Shown here piece by piece: positions 43,570 to 55,252 of a stretch of 64,000 nucleotides of DNA (positions are counted from its first letter, which is position 1; each line of letters opens with the position of its first letter). The DNA is taken from NCBI GenBank assembly GCA_029876055.1, contig CM056874.1:744001-808000 (forward strand), given 5' to 3'. Below the pieces are notes generated by a model that worked only from the letters and a program-made list of their open reading frames with translations, had not been told where the DNA came from and did no database searches. The translations under genes were made by a program, and so were the position numbers. The DNA is from Madurella fahalii. Lineage: Eukaryota > Ascomycota > Sordariomycetes > Sordariales.

Positions 43570-44500
43570 GTGTACGGAGGTTTTAAGGGGGAGAGGATTG
43601 GAGGCTGGGTGGTCCGGTGCTGGGATAGGATGTGGCGAGGTTGGAGAGATGGTTCGAGGAAACGAGGATAGACAGGCACATCATGACGGCAGCGGGAGCA
43701 ATCCAAGAGACAACCATGCAAATTCTCATCAGCCGAAGCAACAAAAGTACCTCTGTCCAGTATCCAATTAGCACGGCAACGATACAAAAGAGATGCATCC
43801 ACGCCCATGTGTGTAAATGGCGGATAACAGAAACACACCATCTGAGCGAACAAATTGAACGAAGGACCAAATGAGAAAATGACAACTCTGTTCTGCGTGC
43901 TAAAAAAAAAATCAGCAGCGAATGGACTCCCATCCCATCCCACCCCATCCCCCGCCGACGCTCCCTCCACCAACCCAATGCGTTAACCATGAGACTCATC
44001 TATGAACTGTAGTAAGTTTAGATAGCCAAGGCACGCCGGCACCCAAAGCAAACGTCGGCTCCACTCAAGGTCCTTTCTGTATGGGCAACCGTCCGTCCCC
44101 AAAGGTTCATTAGTCCATAACGAGTATTCCTAATGATGAAGCCCCCATGACGCCGTCCGACCGAATCCATGAGCCTGCCTGGTATGTATGCATGTGGTTA
44201 TGAGAAGTAAGAAAGATGAGGGGTATGGGAAAAGGAAAAAGAGAAAATAAAATAAAAAGGCCGAAAAAAGATAGGGAACGGGTGTCAACCAACCGGCAAT
44301 ACAACCAAATACATGCAAAGTGGAGAGAATAGGAATGTTGCGGAGCCGTGACTTCCTCTCGTCCTGCCCGCTCTCCGCCCTTGATGATCCCCTCCGTCTC
44401 GGCCTCCTCTGCAAACTAAAGGGCGTTGCATTATCACTACCACGCCCTCTCTGTAGGCCGCGCCTCCCCGTCGGACTGGGACCGATTTGGGGAACAACCG
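43570..44500. other. Convergent 3' spacer, Dcc1-like / RBR ligase
   Basis: A 931-bp tail-to-tail spacer, AT-richer than coding DNA, with purine-rich tracts near 44225-44275. Short open frames here show no family features. Confidence 0.5.
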
Positions 44501-47500
44501 CTATTCCAAGCCTCCTGCCGGCCGCGGGTTTTGAAGGGAAGAAGCAGGCCCAGCCATGGCTGCGCCCGGATTCGGAACTTGCATCAGCGCCTCGGCTGGA
44601 GGCATGTTCGCCGAATGGTAGCGAGGCAGGCCGTTGATGCTGCTTGGTTCGGGGATTGGAGGAAGCTCGTCAACAGCACCGTGGAAACCCACTGCTGGCG
44701 GCTGCACTTGGTTGGCTCTCGGAATCTGAGGGTTAAGAGCTTGCATAGGATAGTCTCTGAAAACCGGATGGAAACGGACCAGGGGGTGATGCTGCTCGGG
44801 GTTGGCCACTAGGCCCGCTCCCGGAGGCCCGCAGACAGCGACTGCCGGGCCAGGCGGCAGGGGAGGACCAACATGCTGCTCTGCCTGTAGATGCCTCTGC
44901 TGCTGTACCCGTATATACCTCTGCTGCTCAGCTTGCATTCGCAATCGCTGCCGTTGCTCATGCTGGGGTTGTAGTGGCACCCATTGCGCACCTATCGCTT
45001 CCTTGAACCGTGCAGGGAGGTCTATATCCGGCAAGGCGGGTAGAAGCCCCTCTGGGAACCAGGCCATAAGGGGAGCCAGTGCTTGTTTGACAGGCTCCGC
45101 TTGTGCTGGCTGAGCAGGTGGTGCTTGCTGAGGGGGCGGCGCTGGCTGATTCAGTCGTGCGTCATGTAGCGCTCGCAGACGTTCTCCCTCTGCTTGCCAA
45201 TCCAGATCGGGGATTTGTACCCTCTCAACTGAAGTGATAATTAGCATCGCGTACATTGAGCACCACTTGGGAAACACGGAGTCGGTAAACAGGCATCATC
45301 TGGACGTACCCAACGCTCGCCGACGAAAACCCGGCCGGTGGACGCCCGGATGGGCTCTCGGCGCTGGACCTGGATTGGCCGTTTTGCGACGTTCATCATC
45401 CTTCTTGACTAGCTCCGAGAAGTTGATCTTCAGCAATTCGACGTCGACATCCGGATTCTTCTCGGCGACTTGTTTCCGGGCCTTCTCTTCGGCTGCCCGG
45501 ACTTCTGCCTCGTGGCGTTGTTCTACGCTGTCGAATAGCGGGCAATTGCCTTTCTTTCCTCCCCTCGAGGTGTCGTCGAAGTGCGAATAGTCGCAAGACT
45601 TGGAGCAGACATAGCACTGCACATTCTTGCAGCCGGCGCGTGTGCACGTCATCTTATTGCAGCCATTCTCCTTGATGAACGGAGTGCCACCTGTCTGTCG
45701 TTAGCCAAGAGGCGCCGAACTAAGAGGCAAGATCAGGGTCTCACATTTATTGCATGTGCGTATCAGGGCAGCCGACATAGCCTCTTCGATCAGACGGCGA
45801 GCAGAGTGGCCGGACTCGCGTGCGTGTTCCTCGCAGGTCTTGGGAATATGTGTCTCCTGGCGGCAGCGCCGGCAACTCACCATACCACATTCCGAGTTTT
45901 CGCATCTGAACTCCTTGTTCTCCTCCACCGGCGGGTACTCAGCGGCATAGGAGCAAAATGGGCAGGTTTCCAAGTTTTCGATGGCGGCCATGCGCAACAC
46001 CGTCTCTTGCTCAATCTTATCCAGGGCGGCGACCAGGCTATCGGTTAGAAACAAGTCTCTCTGGTCCTTCGCGAACGAGCCCTCGCATCCGTCTGTCGAC
46101 ATGCAAACGAGCTGGTACTTCTGGTAGCCGACGGCATCCTCTGCCAGACGCCTAGCGCAATTGCGGCAAAACCAGTGGGCAACATCACTGTTGCAGTGAA
46201 CCATCGTGTTAAGAGGGAACTCGCTGTAGCAACATCCGCAGTCCAAGAGGGTCCCCTCGTCCTTTGCGCGCTGCCAATTTTCGGCTTCGGCTTTTTCCTT
46301 GGCAGCTACAGACTGGCAGAAGTCTCGAGCTGCACAGAACGCCTTCCAAGCGTCGTTCTCTGCTTCATCGTCGCCGACGGGCTCCGCCGGATCCGGCCGA
46401 GAAGATTTGGCATTGGCCCTCTTGGACTTGAAGCGGAACTTGGGATCGCTGCTCGAGCATGCTTTGTCCAACGCGACGTATGTCGGGTACACTCTGTAGT
46501 GATTCTCTTTGAGGAGCCTCTCAATATCTAAGACGTAGAACTGAGGGAACGAGCACTTTAGAAGAGATTTGCTATCGAGGCGTTAGACAAGATAGCCCAA
46601 TGTACGCAAAACAGCGTGCTGAAAAACGCCTGATGCATAGAGACTCACGCAGCTTTGGTATATCTCTTGAAGTAATGGTGACCTTTACCGGCCCGTCTCG
46701 GGTCTTCTGCCACGAACTTCTTGCGCGCCTCGTCCGCCTCGTCCTCATCTGGTTCAGGCAGTTTTCGTTTGAGTGGCCGGCAACGCTTCGGATACGAGCG
46801 GCCATTTTCCTGTTCGTCTAAGAGGTAATCGATGAGATCTGCAGCAACCCACTGGCGCTCGGCGGCGACTTTGTTGAGATACTCGGGACAAATGTCGGGA
46901 AAGCAACCTAGGGCGTATTCTCGGCATTCTGCCTGCTCATCCTCTTCGGAGTTCCGGGGGTTCTCGAACCGAGTTACCGCTGGCAGCCACCCCGACTCAT
47001 CGCCCAGAGCACTGTCTCGAGAGTTAGAGTGTTGTTTCGGTTGGCTTCTTCCCTTTTCCAGCGACATCCGGCACCAGCCGAGCGAGTCTGATTCCTCTCT
47101 CTGTGGCCGGGCGAGACCGGGCACTTGCGCAACCCCACCCAACACTACGGTGACGAGGGCATCCCACGCCCGAAGTGAAGCACGCAGCAAACGAACGGTT
47201 TTTGCTTCCATCAAGAAGTCGACGGCAGGCCGCCGCGATCGTATAGGTAGTCAGTCAAATAACGTTGATGGTTATGCGCGCTCTCGAACCGCGTGCAATG
47301 ACACGACTTCGGTGGGAGTGTGGCGAAGGGTGTTAGAATGGGGTATCAGAACCCTACGCTAGTTGGGCCGGCGCGGGACTACCACACCGGCCAGAGCTCG
47401 GTGTACGCCAAGCCGAGCCGGAGGCCCCGACGACAAGAAAGGGAGGACAAATGTGTGCGGCGACAAATCGGGAGAAGCTGAAAATTGGGAACACTCACGG

Positions 47501-47599
47501 AGGAAGGTCAAAGTGGTCGAATCCGGCATCCACCAGGAAGTTGAGCGCAGGCGAGGCTGGCCCTCCCAGATGGGACATGAACTCATTGTTGTCCTCCAT
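44501..47599 (-). CDS. RBR-type E3 ubiquitin ligase, RNF216 (Triad3)-like
   Basis: RING-in-between-RING ligase that carries ubiquitin on its own catalytic Cys. Supported exons are 47499-47599 (start), 46649 to about 47098, 45745-46571, 45310-45690 and 44501-45228, totalling about 828 residues. RING1 is CGCCYSEFPLNTMVHC with FCRNCARR, the RNF216 style. The IBR follows (CPFCSYAAEYPP, CGMVSCRRCRQETHIPKTC). RING2/Rcat is CGTPFIKENGCNKMTC with CKNVQCYVCSKSC; the Cys in NGCNKM is the likely catalytic residue. The C-terminal third is Gln/Pro-rich and low complexity. Introns of 54, 81 and 77 bp are clear. The first intron (about 400 bp, acceptor near 47099) is uncertain and the N-terminal 180 residues may change. 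Confidence 0.82.
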
Positions 47600-48682
47600 G
47601 CTCGGGTCTCGGGAAGATGTAGAGCGAATGGGCAGGACCGCCGCGACTCGGGCATCGGGTCGGCGGAAAGACCTCAACCTTTATGGAACTGCACCGGCCA
47701 GTGAAGTAATAAAGCGTAGTGCTCAAGCAGCTGCAAAGGCACCGAGTGAATGAGGCCGGCTGAGTCCTCACGGCTGCCCACGAGGTGAGGGGCCAAAGGG
47801 CCGCCTGCGCGATCTGACCTCCCGTAAACTCCCCAAATCTGTGCAGGAAAGCTTCGGTCTGTGAAGTGAATGGGAACGGCCAAATCCGAGAGACCTGGAC
47901 GTCTCCGTCGTTGGCAGGAGTCGAGGTGCAGTGACGAAGCACGGGCCACCAGCGGGAGACATGAGCTGAGCATTGCGATTTACCCCAAGGCTCAAGGCAA
48001 GCCACCACGCTGCAGGTGCCTACGGTAAGATACCATACAAAGTTTTGTACATCCGTTATTTACAGGTCACAAAGCACCTAAAGCATCTCCAACCAATAAA
48101 TCCTGCATGCGTCATATTCACCGTTGGTCCCCTATCTTTGGTGTAAGATACAGGAGGTACCAATACAAGCCGGCCTGAGGGGCACCATCTATTGGCGCTG
48201 ATTAAGGTAACTCTTGCTAGAGTGATCGCAGTGCCTAAACCACACATACCACAACGAGAGCACATGAAGCCCAGTGGCTTCCACCAGAGTGTGCTCACTC
48301 GCTACAACCAATTCTAAAAGGGAAATTCCAATTTCGGGTATCGTACCCGGCCAGCTCTCCAGCATAGCCTTGCGGAGGTGCCAATTTTTTTTTTTTTTCT
48401 CGTCCCAGCTCCAATGAACGATGCTTGTTTCGACGAGACAAGTGAAAAATTCGAAACACGGCAAGTCGATAATTAACATAGCTGTCTAAACCGGAGTATA
48501 GACCAATGCGATAGGTCATTGATAGTTCCCTAGGGGAGAGACCAAGGCAGGCTCTGAGGCGGCGATACGGACACTGAGTTGCTTGTAGCAAGGCTCTGAC
48601 AAAGCTTGGATCAAACAGCGATTATTGTAGCGAGCCGCAGGGCCCCTTCCTGACACCCATATAGATGTCGAGGAACATTTGT
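47600..48682. promoter_or_regulatory. Promoter of RBR ligase and 3' region of Rad4 gene
   Basis: A 1.08-kb spacer. No coding region is supported on either strand. A T run lies at about 48386-48399. Confidence 0.45.
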
Positions 48683-51655
48683 CTAATCGTCAGACGAATC
48701 CCCAACTTCATCGTTCTCATCATCTTCCTCCGAACTCGACGGGACATTGCGCCTCCTTCGCCGAGAACTATTCACCTTCGCCTTCCCAGCAGTCTTCCGC
48801 TTTGGCTTCGTGCTCATGACCGACCTAACCTGGCCCACCCCCGGCCTTTCCGGGCCCTCTCCATGATCGACCTCGAGCGTATCTTCGACTCCATCATGAT
48901 CGTCAACGACGGGGAAGAAGCCCGAGGCCAAACCTGTCGGCCTCTCCTCATCCTCAACCTCATACTCCTCCGGCAGGAACCCTCCACCCATCTCCTCCTC
49001 TCCCTCACTAGCACCTTCCCTCGCCGCCGCGGCTCGACCGCCGGCGCCCCGCCCAAAGACATCCACCTCGTCCCCAACCTGGCCGTAATCCTGCTTGATC
49101 CTCTCCACAATCCGCATCCCCATCACAAACTTCCTCCACATGGCCAGCGCCGCCTTGCGCCTCTTCTCGTCCTCCTTCCTCCTCTTCTCCGCCTCGTCCT
49201 TGGCCAGCTCCTCCATGACTCGATCATGATGCTCCTCGGCGATAACCACCCCCTGGATCACGGGCACCGCCATCCGATGCCCAAACTCAAAGTCCACGAC
49301 CGCCTCGGCGTAGTCGATCCCCAGCCTCTTGGCGGCCCGCATGGCCCCGCGGTAGGGGACGTGCACGGCGCCCTGGGGGCACATGTGCTCGACGAACAGG
49401 TCGATATTCCCGTACTCGTTCTTGGGGATGACGCCGTCGCGTATGGGCGGCGGGATGATCCAGTCGGTCTGGTCGAAGCTGTACAGGCCCTGGAGGACCT
49501 TCTCGCCCGTCGCCGCCTCGGCCTCGGCGATCTCCCGCCGCCGGTTGGTCGTCGCCGCGCGGTAGGGGACCCTCTTCAGGGGCTGCTCGCCCGCGATCGG
49601 GGCGCGCCCTTGCTTGTGCCACGTCTCGGCGCTCTTCACCTGCACCACGTCCTTGCGCGAGTAGACGGGCTCTTCGCCGGGGCCGCCAGGGCCGCCGGCG
49701 CTTTTGGACTTGTTCTTGAACATCTTGACGGGCCGGGCGCTCGGGAGCAAGGCCTCCTCTCGCTTGAGGTGGCGCTCGAGGACGAATTCTTTGGATTGTT
49801 TGTAGTACTGGAGGGTTTCCTCGCCGTCTTTGACCTCTTTCTTTTCTGGTTTGGAAGGCTGCAAATCAGTGGAATCCTCCTGCTCATCAACCTCGGTGAT
49901 GGGGTGCTTCCGGTCGCCCCTGACGTAGCCCCTCATGACTGACTTGAACCAGTCAAACTGGTCGTATCGTTTGACTTTGCCGTGGCGGTTGTAGACGGGA
50001 ACCTTTTCGATTGGGATTCGCATCCCCTTCGTACGGCCAGGCAGCGTTTGTCGCTTGAGATAGCGGACCGTGACGTCCTTGGCAGTTCCGTCCTGTGAAT
50101 GTCCGACAACGTATGCCATAACCTGCTTCGCTTTGTCCGCTCTGCCGCCGCGTGGTTCAAGTGACTCCACGAGCTCACGATTCGTCGCGACCACTGCCTT
50201 GACGATGGGGTCAACGGAAAGGTATTTGTGCGTAACGGGTGACAGGACTTCGGTCCAGTAATGAGGGAACTCGAGGTCGGCGTCGTAGATCTTTTCTCGC
50301 TTTTGGGGCAGCTGCGGGATCTGGATGGCCAGATCATCGTCGCTATCGTCGGCAAAGAGCTCCGAGTCGGACGGTTCCTCGCGCGAACTGGGCTTCGTGT
50401 TGCGCCTCGGGCCCCGGCTGGGAGCGTTACTCCTTTTTAGCTTGGCCGTGTTTGTCTTCGAAGAGTTTATTTTGTTCTGTGAAACGCTTTCAGGGCCCTG
50501 TTGCGAGGTTATTCCAGAGGTGGTGCTCTCCTTCTCCGGATCAGCATCTTCCAGCTTATTCCACCCAAAGCCCAGGGGTTGAAGGTTAGCGATCATGCGA
50601 GCCTCCAGACCCAGAGCTCTTAGAAGAGCCGTGAAGAGTTGAGCGCCGACATCCCGGCTGCCTCTGCATTCCTGAGCGCATTGTCGGAACTCGTCCAAGT
50701 TCCTAAATCGTTCCCCAAACCTTTCCTGGTCATATCCCTCCTGCTTGAACGCCTTGGTTAGGCGATCTAGCCTCTCCAGCGACATGTATCCCCACTTCCG
50801 CAAGCCGGGCGTAGTGATGCGGAACCTCTGCTTCCACCAGGCCGCCAGGTATTTCATCAGCCTGAAGAGTGGGTCGCCATGGCTCATGTCGGCGACGCCT
50901 CTTTCCAAACGCTGCGATGCCTCGGCCCAGTCGCGAGACTGACGTCCCGCAGCCTTCGCCTTGCCTTTGCCCTTTGTATCGAGAGTCCGCTTCCCGCTCT
51001 TGGGTGTCTCCTCCGGCACTTCCAACCCACTATTCTTCTTCCACCTATCAACCTCCGCCCATAGCCTAGGGGGGAGGTGTGACAACATTATCCCTTGAAC
51101 TGTGGGATCGCACAGCCACGAGTTGCGAATCGCATTATGCCACAGCAAGAATTGGACGTGCACACAGTGCGTTGCGATCCGTATCTTGCGTTCCAGCTTT
51201 GAGGGACCCTTCTTGCCCAGCGCATTCACCAGAGATATCCTCGTGTCTCGTATCAGGGTTAATTCGAGGTCGCCAGACGGCACTGGAATATCCGGGAAAC
51301 CGGCTTGCGGCGTCTCAACATCCTCGAATTCGATATCTTCGTCATCATCGTCCTCCTCTTCTTCGGCCTCGACCAGGCCTCCTACTTTCACCCGCTTGGC
51401 GGGAGGGACATCTTCGAAGTCGGCATCGGATAAGGATGTCAGCGAGCTTTCATCGTCTTGGCTGTCATCGATTTGCGCGGCCAAGGAACCGTTCCGCGTT
51501 GAGGATCGCGGGGTCGAATTTGCATCGAGGTCATCGAACAGCGTCGGCTTTCGTGGCGGCGCACTTAGATTCTTCGCGTGGCCCTTGTCCTTGGGGCTGT
51601 TCACAGTCGGAGGGGTATCGTCGCGTGTTCGCTTTCGCGGAACATAAGGAGGCAT
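48683..51655 (-). CDS. rad4: Rad4/XPC-type DNA damage recognition protein
   Basis: Damage sensor of global-genome nucleotide excision repair, acting with Rad23 in the nucleus. A single exon encodes 990 residues. The acidic N-terminal region (EEEEDDDDEDIEFED) precedes the transglutaminase-like fold (CVHVQFLLWHNAIRNSWL; GDPLFRLMKYLAAWWKQRFRI; DVGAQLFTALLRALGLEARM). The beta-hairpin domains follow at about 620-800: ERHLKREEALLPSARPVKMF, then YSFDQTDWIIPPPIRDG and YGNIDLFVEHMCPQGAVHVP and LGIDYAEAVVDFEFGHRMA, all typical Rad4 BHD1-3 elements. The C-terminus is basic and acidic with an SSRRRRRNVPSSSEEDD tail, probably a nuclear localisation and phosphorylation region. An uninterrupted frame of this size agrees with an intronless gene in this fungus. 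Confidence 0.95.
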   Translation of the reverse strand: MPPYVPRKRTRDDTPPTVNSPKDKGHAKNLSAPPRKPTLFDDLDANSTPRSSTRNGSLAAQIDDSQDDESSLTSLSDADFEDVPPAKRVKVGGLVEAEEEEDDDDEDIEFEDVETPQAGFPDIPVPSGDLELTLIRDTRISLVNALGKKGPSKLERKIRIATHCVHVQFLLWHNAIRNSWLCDPTVQGIMLSHLPPRLWAEVDRWKKNSGLEVPEETPKSGKRTLDTKGKGKAKAAGRQSRDWAEASQRLERGVADMSHGDPLFRLMKYLAAWWKQRFRITTPGLRKWGYMSLERLDRLTKAFKQEGYDQERFGERFRNLDEFRQCAQECRGSRDVGAQLFTALLRALGLEARMIANLQPLGFGWNKLEDADPEKESTTSGITSQQGPESVSQNKINSSKTNTAKLKRSNAPSRGPRRNTKPSSREEPSDSELFADDSDDDLAIQIPQLPQKREKIYDADLEFPHYWTEVLSPVTHKYLSVDPIVKAVVATNRELVESLEPRGGRADKAKQVMAYVVGHSQDGTAKDVTVRYLKRQTLPGRTKGMRIPIEKVPVYNRHGKVKRYDQFDWFKSVMRGYVRGDRKHPITEVDEQEDSTDLQPSKPEKKEVKDGEETLQYYKQSKEFVLERHLKREEALLPSARPVKMFKNKSKSAGGPGGPGEEPVYSRKDVVQVKSAETWHKQGRAPIAGEQPLKRVPYRAATTNRRREIAEAEAATGEKVLQGLYSFDQTDWIIPPPIRDGVIPKNEYGNIDLFVEHMCPQGAVHVPYRGAMRAAKRLGIDYAEAVVDFEFGHRMAVPVIQGVVIAEEHHDRVMEELAKDEAEKRRKEDEKRRKAALAMWRKFVMGMRIVERIKQDYGQVGDEVDVFGRGAGGRAAAAREGASEGEEEMGGGFLPEEYEVEDEERPTGLASGFFPVVDDHDGVEDTLEVDHGEGPERPGVGQVRSVMSTKPKRKTAGKAKVNSSRRRRRNVPSSSEEDDENDEVGDSSDD

Positions 51656-52038
51656 GTCGGGTCTCGGCGCCGGGCTTAGCAGCCATAGCGGAAGAACGAA
51701 ATTGTTGTGCTAGGTCGACTGATCTGCAAGCCTAGCTCTGGAGATGGCAACCTCAGCCACCCTAACCCTGGGACTTGCACACCCAGACGGAGCCAAGAGG
51801 CTAATATTGGGGGGATCGACGCCACGCCTTGGCCCACCCAGATCCGCGCCAAGTTGCCGGGTGCATTCGAGATCGTTCCAGGTGACCGCGGGGCCAGGCA
51901 CCCGGGCCAACAAATCCTCACGCTCCATCAGCCTTCTCTTAATCAGCAGAACCGCGGCGTCACCGAGCTGCTACCTAGACTTTCCTCTACGGATCTTTCC
52001 TCTCCCATAAATCCTGCCGATCCCCGAGATCCGTCACC
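51656..52038. promoter_or_regulatory. Divergent promoter region of Rad4 and AN1 zinc-finger genes
   Basis: A 383-bp head-to-head spacer. No element beyond general CT-richness near the AN1 gene start (about 51960-52030) was recognised. Confidence 0.45.
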
Positions 52039-52995
52039 ATGGCTTCCCCAGATCCTAACTCGTCCGAAACGTCCTACATCAAGATGTCCTCCACCGCTGT
52101 CGACAGCCGCGGCACCGACGCCAGCCTCGTCGGCTCCCACTGCCAGTACACATACTGCAACCAGCTCGACTTCCTCCCCTTCCAGTGCCAATCCTGCAAC
52201 AAGACCTTCTGCCTCGACCACCGCACCGAAGACGCCCACGCCTGCACCAACCCGGGCGCATGGGCCGAGCGCCGACGCCAGGCCGAGCTCGCCAAGCACT
52301 CGGCCGGCGAGGGGAAGCGCATGCGGGACCTGGTCAGCCAGAAGCCGTGCGCCGACGACAACTGCAAGACGACCATCGGCACCAGCCTCGTCCCTGGCGT
52401 CCACTGCCCGGGCTGCAATCGCGACTACTGCCTCAAGCACCGCCTGCGCGAGGACCACGACTGCAAGAACAAGACGCCCATCGGCGCGCGCGCCGCCAGC
52501 GCCGCGCAGGCCACCGCCCTCGCCGACGGCGCCAAGAGCGCGCTCGAGAGGCTCAAGCTCTGGGGGCAGGCGAAGAAGGAGCAGGCGAAGCGGTCGTTCC
52601 CGTCGCCCAAGCCGCAGTCGGCGGCGTCGAGGGTCCTGGCCGTGAATAACCTGAAGAAGACGGCCAAGGGGGACGCAAAGCTTGCGCCCGAGAAGAGGAT
52701 ATATCTGTACGTCGAGGCCGAGGCGGCCACGGCCAAGGCGAAGATCCCAAAGGGCGAATTCTTCTACTCGCAGGACTGGGTGGTGGGTAAGATGCTGGAT
52801 GCGGCGGCGAAAAGCCTGCAGGTGCAGAATATCAACAACCAGTCGAATGATGAGCAAGACCGGTTACGGGTCTTCCATGTCGAAGGGGGGAGGTTGTTGG
52901 ATTTTAATGAGAAGCTGGGAAAGGTGCTGCAGAGCGGGAATACAGTGGTATTGCTAAGAGGGGTTGGGGCGCCGCCGGACTTGATTACTCCTTGA
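52039..52995 (+). CDS. cuz1: AN1-type zinc-finger protein, Cuz1/ZFAND1-like
   Basis: Cytosolic adaptor. Yeast Cuz1 and human ZFAND1 link Cdc48/p97 and the proteasome, notably in arsenite stress and stress-granule clearance. A single exon encodes 318 residues. Two AN1 fingers are visible: CQYTYCNQLDFLPFQCQSC with FCLDHR and H-x-C (about residues 35-73), then CADDNCKTTIG with CPGCNRDYCLKHR and HDC (about 104-147). A coiled or basic linker follows, then a C-terminal ubiquitin-like region (IYLYVEAEA to NTVVLLRG) characteristic of this subgroup. A second in-frame ATG at 52084 could be the true start; both keep the fingers intact. Confidence 0.9.
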   Translation: MASPDPNSSETSYIKMSSTAVDSRGTDASLVGSHCQYTYCNQLDFLPFQCQSCNKTFCLDHRTEDAHACTNPGAWAERRRQAELAKHSAGEGKRMRDLVSQKPCADDNCKTTIGTSLVPGVHCPGCNRDYCLKHRLREDHDCKNKTPIGARAASAAQATALADGAKSALERLKLWGQAKKEQAKRSFPSPKPQSAASRVLAVNNLKKTAKGDAKLAPEKRIYLYVEAEAATAKAKIPKGEFFYSQDWVVGKMLDAAAKSLQVQNINNQSNDEQDRLRVFHVEGGRLLDFNEKLGKVLQSGNTVVLLRGVGAPPDLITP

Positions 52996-53363
52996 TGCTC
53001 CGGGGAACGTTGATCTTCTTTCCATGTATGTGATCTTTTTCACATGTTCTAGCATAGCATTTTGGGTTTGGGGAGCTAGGGCTTCTCGGCATAGATACCA
53101 GGATTAGGAGCGGTTGCAAGCCAGCGACCGGAAGGGCTCAACTAGAAGAGATCTTTGATCACACTCTCGCCTGGCGTTTTACCTGACGTTCATGACGCAT
53201 TTCTGTCGGTATTTAGCAACCCCGGCTGTACAATACAGATATAATCTAGCAGTGCCGTTGAAAGTGATGGTGGCCGAGTCGGGAGGATAGTAGTATCTAC
53301 ATAGACAAGAGAGCAGCGGTTGGCGAACTCCGCCGCCGTAATATGCATCGGAGATTCCCAACC
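52996..53363. other. Convergent 3' spacer, AN1 protein / MTP18
   Basis: A 368-bp tail-to-tail spacer with both 3' UTRs and no supported gene. Confidence 0.45.
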
Positions 53364-54337
53364 TCACTCTTTCTTTTCCTTCGGCTTCTCGCTCAACTGT
53401 CTCTCCCTTCCAATCAACGGCGCATTTCCGACCGCCTCATGACCACCAAACGCCTCGAATCCCTTATGGAACACCCACTCAACCGCATTCTCAACCGGCT
53501 TGTCGAAGATCTTGGGCAGGAATGGAACCACCGCTAGTCCCAACCCAATCGGTCCCCACGTCCGCAGCTTCACGTTCTTCACATCCTTCATCGCCCGTCC
53601 GCTGTACCGCACCACGCTGTGAATCGTAAACGCCGGCAAACCCATGCTGGCGACACTCTGGAAAATACCGCGTTGCAACATGACCGTGCGCCAGTCCTCC
53701 AGCGGCGGTACGGTACCGGGGGCAGCGGGCCGTGGAGATCCCGGGGCGGCCGTCATGTCGACGCCCAAAATCTGCTGCTGCCGGGTCGAAAGCTCCAGCT
53801 GCGGGTTCAGGACGCGCTGGTTGTGCCAGTACGACTTGTACCCCTCGTAGCCGACGTCGCCGAGGATGTAGATCCACGACACACCGTAGGCGCCTCGGAC
53901 GAGCCACGGGTGCGCGACAGGCCGGAATGACTCGCCAATGTCGGAGGTGTAGGCGACATAGCGGTGCGCGGAGAGGAGGATGGTACGGAAGCGGGATGCG
54001 TAGGCCGCGTAGCGGACGTTGGATTCCGTGGAAGGGGGTGCGCTAGGGGGATGTGGGTTAGCTTAGGACGACTGGGTCGGTGCGGTAGAGGATTGCGATA
54101 GGATACGTACTATCCCTCGACTAGCTCGTCAAAGAAATTCTCGTCCTTGTCTGACTTCTCCATGATCTTCTGGAGCTTTGGCGGCAGCTTCTCCCTGTCG
54201 GGAAGCTTGTTTGGGTCGAAAGTTGCAGCGACCTTTTTCGGGTCGTTCGTCGCATTTTGCGACGGTTTGGGGACGTCTTTCTCCGGGTTTGACGGTCCCG
54301 TCGGTTTAGCGGAACTTCCACCCCATGGCCACCACAT
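53364..54337 (-). CDS. Mitochondrial fission process protein 1 (MTP18) family
   Basis: Inner mitochondrial membrane protein family linked to mitochondrial fission in animals. Exons 54111-54337 and 53364-54042 with a 68-bp intron encode 301 residues. The N-terminal part is a hydrophilic extension (DPNKLPDREKLPPKLQKIME). The conserved MTP18 segments follow: RYAAYASRFRTILLSAHRYVAYTSDIGESFRPV, split here as RYAAYASRFRTILL and RYVAYTSDIGESFRPV, then LVRGAYGVSWIYILGDVGYE and QRGIFQSVASMGLPAFTIHS. The tail has a short hydrophobic helix (WGPIGLGLAVVPFLP) and a basic end. The name rests on these motifs. Function in fungi is not established by sequence. Confidence 0.85.
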
Positions 54338-54857
54338 ATTGTACTCCTCGAACTGTGAGACCTATGGGTGAAGGCTATGAACCGATATCGCGATCACCGC
54401 GGCGTTGTCGGATAAAGCCGGGAAAGCTGTTGAACGGGTATCTTGGATTCGCGCAGTCCTCGTCCAGATCGCTTGTTCTATCTTTCAATTCGTCATCGGC
54501 GATGTGCGCGCTCGGATTCCTGGAGACTTAAGTTGGGGAAGAATTGAGTTGATGTGAACTCTTTGGATTCACTTTTTCTCAGGTTGGTGACGTAGTTGGG
54601 TGATAGGGAAACCGTGCTCCACCGGCGATAAGAACCTGTGACCCGCATTTGCGGCAGCTGCCACGAGCTTGTTTGCTTACTTAATCCCGCCCAGGCTCTG
54701 CTTCGTCCACACTCTGGCAAAATCTCGGGTGTTGCGAAAGGAGCTGGACGTTTGCGACCTTTTTACCTCCCGCTTGTACAGACATCGCTTCTTCCAATTG
54801 ACACCGCAGGACCCCCAGTACACATCTCGAAGCTCGGTCACCCCTCCAATTGCCAAA
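54338..54857. promoter_or_regulatory. Divergent promoter region of MTP18 and ATP synthase subunit k genes
   Basis: A 520-bp head-to-head spacer between two mitochondrial-protein genes. CT-rich near the subunit k start. No specific site was recognised. Confidence 0.45.
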
Positions 54858-55252
54858 ATGGTCCAGACATACAGCATCCTTGGGAAGCAGGTTGGCTCGC
54901 ACTACGTTAGTCACCCCAATGGAAGCGCCAATTCCAGCTCAACCAGGGCAGCTCCGGCAACGCCGCGTTCCTATCCATTGACGGACCGAGGCTGACATTG
55001 TTGATGCTGCAGCTGGCCATGGGCATTCTCGGCACATTATTCGGCACCGCCTATTCCTTCACCGGCGGTAGCAAGAAGACGCCTGGCGCTACTCCACCGA
55101 TCAACGCTTCCAGCTCCGACGAGGCCGACTTCATCAAGTGCGCTCCAGCCCTCACGGTGCCAGCATATCGCGTATTCCTCTAACACATTCACAGGAACTT
55201 CATGGAACAGGCAGAAGCCGATGAGAAGAAGGGGACATCGACGAAACACTAG
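54858..55252 (+). CDS. atp19: Mitochondrial F1Fo-ATP synthase subunit k (Atp19-like)
   Basis: Small inner-membrane subunit found in ATP synthase dimers. Three exons (54858-54905, 55013-55137, 55195-55252; introns 107 and 57 bp) encode only 76 residues, similar to the 68-residue yeast Atp19. The pattern is Y-S-I-L-G-K (yeast YHFMGK) followed by HYLAMGILGTLFGTAYSF, the single transmembrane helix (yeast HQLAIGTLGLLG), then a hydrophilic tail with DEADFIKNFMEQAE (yeast DEEKFIENYLKKH). All three junctions preserve frame. The gene is easily missed because no single exon exceeds 125 bp. Confidence 0.85.
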
